A stretch of DNA of 64,000 bases. Origin: Cellulomonas sp. JZ18. GTDB taxonomy: Bacteria; Actinomycetota; Actinomycetes; Actinomycetales; Cellulomonadaceae. The translations under genes and the position numbers were made by a program. This document shows positions 58,920-64,000 of this stretch, one piece after another (the stretch's first letter is position 1; each line of letters starts with the position of its first letter). The notes below the pieces were generated by a model. That model searched no databases. It had not been told where the DNA came from and was given only the letters and a program-made list of their open reading frames with translations. The DNA is taken from positions 3,844,001 through 3,908,000 of the forward strand of contig NZ_CP045245.1 in assembly GCF_009720485.1 (NCBI RefSeq), in the 5' to 3' direction.

Positions 58920-60932
58920 TCAGCCGGCCAGGAAGGACCGCAGCAGCGGACCCGCCGTCGTCGAACCGTAGTCCCCCTCGGCCACGAACACCGCGACGGC
59001 GAGGTCGCCCTGCACGGCGATCATCCACGCGTGGTTGCGCAGGTCGGCGTCGGTGCCGAACTGCGCGGTGCCCGTCTTGGCGAGGACCGGCTCGCCCGGC
59101 ACGTCCGCGAGGAGCGTGGCACCGCCCTCGGTGACGACCGCCCGCATCATGTCGCGCAGCGCGGCCGCCTCGTCCGCCGTGAGCGGCGTCGCCGGGCCGG
59201 CGGGGGCGCTCGTGGCGGACGCGTCGTCGCCCGCGTCCGCGCCCTCGTCGTCGCCGGCGGCCGCGTCGTCGCCCGGCACGGGGTCGACGACGAGCCGCGG
59301 GACCACACCGTGACCCGCGGCCACCGACGCCGCGACCGTGGCCATGCCGAGCGGGGAGGCGAGCACCTGCCCCTGGCCGATGACGGAGGCCGCGTGCCCC
59401 GTGCCCGACGCCTCGTCCGGCACCGCGCCCAGGAAGGCCGGGAACCCGAGGTCCGCCGCGGGGTCGAGGCCGAGCGCGCGCGCGGCGTCGCCCAGCGCGC
59501 CCTGGTCGGCCAGGTCGCGCGCGCCGATGAACGCGGTGTTGCACGAGTGCGCGAACGCGGTGCGGAACGGCACGTCGCCCTGCGCGGAGGCCGGGTAGCC
59601 CGGGAAGTTGCGGAACGTGCGCCCATCGACGTCGATCGTCGGCGGGCACGAGACGCCGGACGTGGGCGTGAGGCCGCCGCGCAGGTACGCGAGCGCGCTG
59701 ACCACCTTGAACGTCGACCCGGGCGCGTACTGCCCCAGCGTCGCGGTGGACACGCCCTCGCCGCCGGCGCCGCTCGCGGCCGCCAGCACGTCCCCGGTGG
59801 AGGGCCGGATCGCCACGATCGCCGAGGCGGGCGCCACGGAGGCGAGCACGGACTCGGCGCGCTCCTGCAGCGTGAGGTCGAGCGTGAGGCGCAGCGGCGT
59901 GCCCGGCACCGGCTCGGTGCGGAACAGCTCGCGCACGGCGGCGCCCTCCGCCTCCGCGGCGGGCACGGCACGCACGACGACGCCCGGCGTCCCCCGCAGG
60001 TGGGCGTCGTACTGACGCTGCAGCCCCGAGAGCCCGGTCAGGTCGCCCGCGACGACGGCACCCTCGGACGCCTCGACGATCTCCGCGGTGGCCTGGCCCA
60101 CGGTGCCGAGGATCGGGCGGGCGAACGAGCGCGTCGGTGCGAGCGGCAGGCGGTCCGGCACGGCGACGACGCCGGGCAGCGCCCGCAGCGCCTCCTTGTC
60201 GACCGACGTTTCCTCGACGCGCAGGGTGATGGCCTCCACGAACGCCTTCTCGCCGGCGGCCGCGACGCGCTGGGCGTACCCCTCCGGGTCGATCTGCAGG
60301 GCCGCGGCCAGGGCGCGCGCCGCGGCGTCGAGCTGCTCGACGGGCAGCCGGGTCTTGTCGATGCCGAACCGCTCGACGTCGCGCGGCTGGACCAGCACCG
60401 CGTCGCCCGCGCCGATCACGTCACCACGCGGGGCGGCCGTGCGCTCGACCTGCAGCACCTCGGTGTCGGTGAGGTCCGGCGCCAGCAGCGCGGACGACCA
60501 CGCCACGCGCCAGGCGTCCTCGTCGTCGCGGGACAGCCGCGCCTGCGCCGTCCACGTCCAGTCCTCGTCGGTCGTGGGCAGGTCCCACGTGACCTCGAGC
60601 GGTGCGGTGGCGCTCTCCTCGTCGTCGGCGAGCACGACCTCCCCGACCTCGACGGTCGCCGCGGCGGCCTCGCCCAGCCCTGCGACGACCTCGGTGCGCC
60701 GGGCGGCGACCTGCTCGGCGGAGGGCGCCGACGCGTCGAAGGGCACGTCGCCGAAGTCGCCGGTCTCGAGCCCGACGGCCAGCGCCGCCGCGGCGGGCCG
60801 CGGGTCGGGCCGGTCCGGCGTGCACGCCGTCGCGGCGGACGTCGCGACCACCGCGCACGCGAGGGCCCACGCCGTGCGTCGCAGACCCGCCGTGCGTCGC
60901 AGACCCGCCCGGGTCGTCCTGGCAGCCGTCAC
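58920..60932 (-). CDS. penicillin-binding protein, class B transpeptidase lipoprotein
   Basis: 670 aa from a GTG with AGGAGG upstream. Signal peptide with a lipobox (SAATACTP, about 32-39). An NTF2-like MecA-N domain (about 45-155), a dimerisation domain, then the transpeptidase with STFK (Ser406), SCN (Ser463) and KTGT (Lys619). It cross-links peptidoglycan outside the membrane. The MecA-N architecture is shared with low-affinity PBPs, but resistance cannot be claimed. An 18-bp tandem duplication in the signal sequence repeats GLRRTA. Confidence 0.93.
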   Translation of the reverse strand: MTAARTTRAGLRRTAGLRRTAWALACAVVATSAATACTPDRPDPRPAAAALAVGLETGDFGDVPFDASAPSAEQVAARRTEVVAGLGEAAAATVEVGEVVLADDEESATAPLEVTWDLPTTDEDWTWTAQARLSRDDEDAWRVAWSSALLAPDLTDTEVLQVERTAAPRGDVIGAGDAVLVQPRDVERFGIDKTRLPVEQLDAAARALAAALQIDPEGYAQRVAAAGEKAFVEAITLRVEETSVDKEALRALPGVVAVPDRLPLAPTRSFARPILGTVGQATAEIVEASEGAVVAGDLTGLSGLQRQYDAHLRGTPGVVVRAVPAAEAEGAAVRELFRTEPVPGTPLRLTLDLTLQERAESVLASVAPASAIVAIRPSTGDVLAAASGAGGEGVSTATLGQYAPGSTFKVVSALAYLRGGLTPTSGVSCPPTIDVDGRTFRNFPGYPASAQGDVPFRTAFAHSCNTAFIGARDLADQGALGDAARALGLDPAADLGFPAFLGAVPDEASGTGHAASVIGQGQVLASPLGMATVAASVAAGHGVVPRLVVDPVPGDDAAAGDDEGADAGDDASATSAPAGPATPLTADEAAALRDMMRAVVTEGGATLLADVPGEPVLAKTGTAQFGTDADLRNHAWMIAVQGDLAVAVFVAEGDYGSTTAGPLLRSFLAG

Positions 60933-61149
60933 GTCCTACCTCCTCGTCCTGCCGGCGCACGCCCGCTCGCGCCCGCGGGTGGGCGGGCGGGGCGGGGCCA
61001 CCGAGGGGCTCGCGGTCCCACCGCCGTCGTCGGCCGGTGCGCACGGGCCCGACAGAGCCTGGCACCGGGATCCCCGACGTCGTGGGAGGTCGGGGTGATC
61101 TTCACCGCACCTCCTCACGCGCGCGGAAGTGACTTCGCCCCTTCGGTTG

Positions 61150-61171
61150 CACCTGGACGCGAGTCCAGGTG
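61150..61171. promoter_or_regulatory. inverted repeat in the spacer of the GNAT promoter (MerR-like layout)
   Basis: CACCTGGAC-GCGA-GTCCAGGTG is a perfect 9-bp dyad lying between TTGCAC (61147-61152) and GACGAT (61171-61176), which are 18 bp apart. The start of transcription would coincide with the ATG at 61183. A dyad in a long spacer is typical of MerR-family activators. Confidence 0.5.
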
Positions 61172-61182
61172 ACGATGCGCTC

Positions 61183-61860
61183 ATGGACGCAGGGGGGACG
61201 CCGGGAGGCCCGGCACGTCGAGAGCCACCGCCGGACGTCGTCGAGCTGCTCCAGCCCGGTGACCGGACGGCGGCGGCGGCCGTCCTGGCCGCGGCCCTCG
61301 CCGACGACCCCGGCTACACGCACCTGTTCCCGGTGGCGTCCCGGCGCGAGCGCGAGCTGCGCGAGGTGTACCGGATGACCCTCGCCGACGGCATGCGGTA
61401 CGGGCGCGTGCTCGTGACGAAGCTCGGTACCGAGGTCACCGGCGTGCTCGCGCTCTACCCGCCCGCCGCGTACCCCATGTCCCTGCGGCGCTGGCTGCGC
61501 CAGGCCGGACGGCTCGCCCGCATCGCGCTGTTCACGCGCGAGCACAGCGGCGGCATCATCCGGTTCGGGGAGCTCACCTCCCAGGGCGTCCCCGCCGACT
61601 GCTGGTACGTCGAGGCCTTCGGCGTCCGGCCCGACCTGCAGCGCGCGGGGCGCGGGTCGCTCCTGCTGCGCCGGTTCCTCGACGAGGTCGACCGCGCCGC
61701 CGTGCCGTCCTACCTCGAGACGACCAACCCCGACAACGTCGGGTACTACCACCACCGCGGGTACACCGACGTGCACGAGCCGGTCGCCCTCGCCCCGGAC
61801 GGGCCGTTCATCTACCCGATGACGCGGCCCGCGGCCCGCACGGCGGACGCCCCGGGCTGA
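61183..61860 (+). CDS. GNAT family N-acetyltransferase
   Basis: 225 aa. The acetyl-CoA motif A is WYVEAFGVRPDLQRAGRGSLLLRRFLDEV, with the Q/RxxGxG/A pattern as QRAGRGS. The following NVGYYHHRGYTDVHEPVAL is motif B. A helical region (RRWLRQAGRLARIALFTREH) precedes it. The closest type is the actinobacterial GNAT group with an extended middle. The substrate is unknown. ATG 61183 is preferred because the predicted promoter puts the transcript start there. Confidence 0.88.
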   Translation: MDAGGTPGGPARREPPPDVVELLQPGDRTAAAAVLAAALADDPGYTHLFPVASRRERELREVYRMTLADGMRYGRVLVTKLGTEVTGVLALYPPAAYPMSLRRWLRQAGRLARIALFTREHSGGIIRFGELTSQGVPADCWYVEAFGVRPDLQRAGRGSLLLRRFLDEVDRAAVPSYLETTNPDNVGYYHHRGYTDVHEPVALAPDGPFIYPMTRPAARTADAPG

Positions 61861-61871
61861 CCCGGGCCGGG

Positions 61872-61896
61872 ACCGCGGCCGTCGGCCGGCCGCGGT
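61872..61896. terminator. hairpin between convergent GNAT and LLM genes
   Basis: ACCGCGGCCG (61872-61881), a 5-nt loop, and CGGCCGCGGT (61887-61896): a perfect 10-bp stem. Confidence 0.7.
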
Positions 61897-61907
61897 GCGC
61901 ACGCCGG

Positions 61908-62756
61908 TCACGAGGACGGCGGGCCCTGCCGCAGGCGCGCCAGCAGCGCGTCCGGCGTCGCCGTCGCCGGGTCCCACCGCGAGTCGACGAACCACGTCGC
62001 ACCGGCCCCGGCGAGCTCCTGCACGCGGTCCCGCGCGGCGACGGGGTCGTCGGGCAGCACGCCCTGGACGACCACGTCGAACGGCCCCGCGTCGGGTGCG
62101 CGGTGCGCCCGGACCCACCCGACGACGGCCTCGACGTCGGCCGCGGTCATCTCCTGCTCCGGCGGGGCACCGCGCAGCTGCGGGACCACGCCGTCCCAGC
62201 GGACGGCGCGGCCCATCGAGCGCTCGCTCGGGAACGCCGCCACCGGCCACACGGGCACGTGCGTGCGCCCGTCGGCACGCGGCAGCGGACGCGGGTCGAA
62301 CCGCATGCCGTCCACGTGCAGGTGCGTGCCCTCGTGGTGCACGGGACCGCCGGCGAACGCCTGCGCGAGCACCGCGAGGTCGTCGTCGAGCAGCTCGGCG
62401 CGCTCGCGCAGCGTGCGGCGCTCGGCCGGCACCGCGGCGACCGCGCCGTCCTCCGCGACGCCCAGCCCCACCGGCAGCACGAGCCGCCCGCCGGACAGGT
62501 GGTCCACCGTCACCGCCTGCTTCGCCACGACCCACGGCCGGCGCCGGGGCAGCGCGAGGACCATCGCACCCAGCGTGATGCGGCCTGTGCGCACCGCGGC
62601 GGCGGCCATGAGCGCCCACGGGTCCCAGGACGGCATGCCGGCGATGTCGACGCCGTCCCACGTGAACCAGCCGTCCCACCCGTGCTGCTCGGCCACCTCC
62701 GCCATCTCGACGACCTGCTGCGCCGTCCCGAAGCTCGCCACGAAACCGATCCGCAC
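61908..62756 (-). CDS. LLM class flavin-dependent oxidoreductase
   Basis: 282 aa from a GTG (VRIGFVASFG). The luciferase-like barrel shows GWFTWDGVDIAGMPSWDPWALMAAAAVRTGRITLGAMVLALPRRRPWVVAKQAVTVDHLSGGRLVLPVGLG, the usual F420/FMN-binding layout, and FDPRPLPRADGRTHVPVWPVAAFP. It lacks a ribosome site close to the GTG; the upstream region has short CGTGTCCG-like repeats. Substrate and cofactor (FMN or F420) are open. Confidence 0.9.
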   Translation of the reverse strand: MRIGFVASFGTAQQVVEMAEVAEQHGWDGWFTWDGVDIAGMPSWDPWALMAAAAVRTGRITLGAMVLALPRRRPWVVAKQAVTVDHLSGGRLVLPVGLGVAEDGAVAAVPAERRTLRERAELLDDDLAVLAQAFAGGPVHHEGTHLHVDGMRFDPRPLPRADGRTHVPVWPVAAFPSERSMGRAVRWDGVVPQLRGAPPEQEMTAADVEAVVGWVRAHRAPDAGPFDVVVQGVLPDDPVAARDRVQELAGAGATWFVDSRWDPATATPDALLARLRQGPPSS

Positions 62757-62967
62757 CGCGCACCCCCGTCCGCGTCCGTGTCCGCGCGTGTCCGCACACG
62801 TGCCCTCACCCGTGCCCTCACCCCTGGACGGCCCCGGCGCCGCCCACGGCGGGACGCTACGCCGCCCCACCGACACCGCTCCCGCGCCGGACGCGTCCAC
62901 CCCGGCCTACGCTGGCCGGGACGTCCACGCGCCGCCCGGCGTGCCGCCGGCCCAGGAAGGAGCCCTC

Positions 62968-64000
62968 GTGCCCACCGACGTCGTCGTGGTCGGCTCCGGC
63001 CCCAACGGCCTCGCCGCGGCGGTGACGTGCGCACGCGCGGGGCTCGAGGTCGTCGTCCTCGAGGCGCAGCCGACCGTCGGGGGCGGGTCCCGCACGCTCG
63101 ACCTCGGGCTGGCGGACGGCCTGGTGCACGACATCTGCTCGGCTGTGCACCCCATGGCGTGGGCCTCGCCGTTCCTGCAGGAGTTCGACCTCGGCGCACG
63201 CGGCGTCGACCTGATCACCCCCGAGGTGTCCTACGCGCAGCCGCTGGACGACGGCGAGGCGGGCATCGCGTACCGCGACCTCGCGCGCACGGTCGAGGCG
63301 CTGGGGCCGGACGGCCCGGCGTGGCGGTCGCTGCTGGGGCCGCTCGCCGCGCGGCCCGACGTGCTCGTCGGCCTCGCGCTGGGCGACAAGCGCAGCATCC
63401 CGCCGCACCTGCTGCCCGGCGGGGTGCCGACGGCCCTGCGGTACGCGCTCGGCCTGGTCGAGCAGGGCACACCCCTGTGGAACCGCCGGTTCCGCGGGCA
63501 CGTCGCGCCCGCCCTCCTCGCCGGCGTCATGTCCCACGCCATCCACCCGCTGCCGGCGCTGCCGGCGGCCGGTGCCGGCCTGCTGCTCGCCGCGCTCGCG
63601 CACGCGGGCAGCGGGTGGCCGCTGCCGCGCGGCGGGTCGCAGGCGATCGTCGGGGCGCTGCGCGCCGACCTCGAGGCGCACGGCGGGACCGTCCGCCCGG
63701 ACCACCGCGTCACGTCCGCGGGCGACCTGCCGCACGCGCGCTGCGTGCTGTTCGACACCGCGCCGCACACCCTCGTCCGGGTGCTCGGCGACCGCCTGCC
63801 GGCACGCACGCGGCGGGCCCTCGAGCGGTTCCGGTTCGGCGACGGCGCGGCCAAGGTCGACTTCGTGCTGTCCGGGCCCGTGCCGTGGGCGCACCCGGAG
63901 GTCGGGCGCGCCGGCACGGTGCACCTGGGCGGCTCGCAGCAGCAGGTCGCCGAGGCCGAGGCGCACGTGGCGGCCGGCCGGCACGCGCCGCGTCCTACGG
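62968..64000 (+). CDS. phytoene desaturase-like FAD oxidoreductase, 3' end beyond window
   Basis: GTG start with AGGAAGGAG upstream; at least 344 residues to the window end. The Rossmann motif is VVVVGSGPNGLAAAVTCARAGLEVVVLEAQPTVGGGSRT, with VHDICSAVHPMAWASPFLQEF and a later second FAD segment not yet reached. The pattern matches the NAD(P)/FAD-dependent oxidoreductases related to CrtI/RETSAT. No carotenoid genes adjoin, so the substrate is unknown. Confidence 0.9.
   Translation, partial: MPTDVVVVGSGPNGLAAAVTCARAGLEVVVLEAQPTVGGGSRTLDLGLADGLVHDICSAVHPMAWASPFLQEFDLGARGVDLITPEVSYAQPLDDGEAGIAYRDLARTVEALGPDGPAWRSLLGPLAARPDVLVGLALGDKRSIPPHLLPGGVPTALRYALGLVEQGTPLWNRRFRGHVAPALLAGVMSHAIHPLPALPAAGAGLLLAALAHAGSGWPLPRGGSQAIVGALRADLEAHGGTVRPDHRVTSAGDLPHARCVLFDTAPHTLVRVLGDRLPARTRRALERFRFGDGAAKVDFVLSGPVPWAHPEVGRAGTVHLGGSQQQVAEAEAHVAAGRHAPRPT

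Noticed and set aside
1..64000. tRNA, rRNA, tmRNA, insertion sequence or integrase genes
   Set aside because: I saw no cloverleaf-like sequence with a CCA-proximal TTCGA arm in gene gaps, and no transposase or integrase motif in any frame; a tRNAscan run would settle the first point.

Overview
The window is very GC-rich DNA with frequent GTG starts, dense 4-nt ATGA/GTGA gene overlaps, many apparently leaderless genes and a CsoR copper circuit. These features and the gene families point to an actinomycete, most likely a Micrococcales genus such as Cellulomonas (inference from style, not from a marker gene). I found about 65 protein genes, no tRNA or rRNA, no insertion sequence, no phage module and no CRISPR array.

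Layout. 0-5.5 kb: two alpha/beta hydrolases, an SRPBCC protein, an S9 peptidase, and an SDR/MarR pair that diverges from a 14-bp palindrome. 5.6-12.7 kb: a copper and respiration block with a PhoX-type protein, a CopD-CtaG fusion, CopC, a membrane protein with six histidine-rich repeats, and a Rieske lipoprotein. 12.9-16.7 kb: 2-oxoacid dehydrogenase E2, E1beta and E1alpha behind two tandem palindromic operators. 16.9-18.3 kb: an aminotransferase and a small holin-like membrane protein. 18.3-24.6 kb: a helical protein with an alpha/beta hydrolase, then a MoxR-DUF58-DUF4129 operon. 24.8-27.4 kb: DUF2243, a second CtaG and an M15-type peptidase. 27.5-30.8 kb: purB, an unrecognised 287-aa protein and a tiny promoter-to-terminator unit.

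31-39.6 kb: heme synthesis, with hemA divergent from hemE-hemY, followed by hemC-hemD-hemB-hemL. The 250-bp region before hemC carries a DtxR-like box and a duplicated palindrome. 39.7-44.6 kb: a TauE transporter, an Rrf2 regulator and csoR-copZ-copA. 44.9-53.9 kb: an SPFH protein with a ribbon-helix-helix-like partner, an ABC exporter with its winged-helix regulator, a CPBP protease, an HdeD-like protein, and a small HTH protein divergent from a flippase/pseudokinase fusion. 54-54.7 kb: a c-di-GMP-I riboswitch in front of an orphan 50-aa ORF with its own terminator, then csbD. 54.8-64 kb: an acyltransferase coupled to a bacteriophytochrome/SpoIIE phosphatase, an aldo-keto reductase, a penicillin-binding protein, a GNAT, an LLM flavoprotein and a truncated FAD oxidoreductase.

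Two themes connect the genes: copper handling with cytochrome oxidase assembly (three loci) and heme supply. The most notable new-looking unit is the riboswitch-peptide transcript at 54.06-54.40 kb. A caution for every reader: twelve genes each need one extra G or C in a short homopolymer to read through. All twelve go in the same direction, so base-calling under-counts are more likely than twelve pseudogenes.
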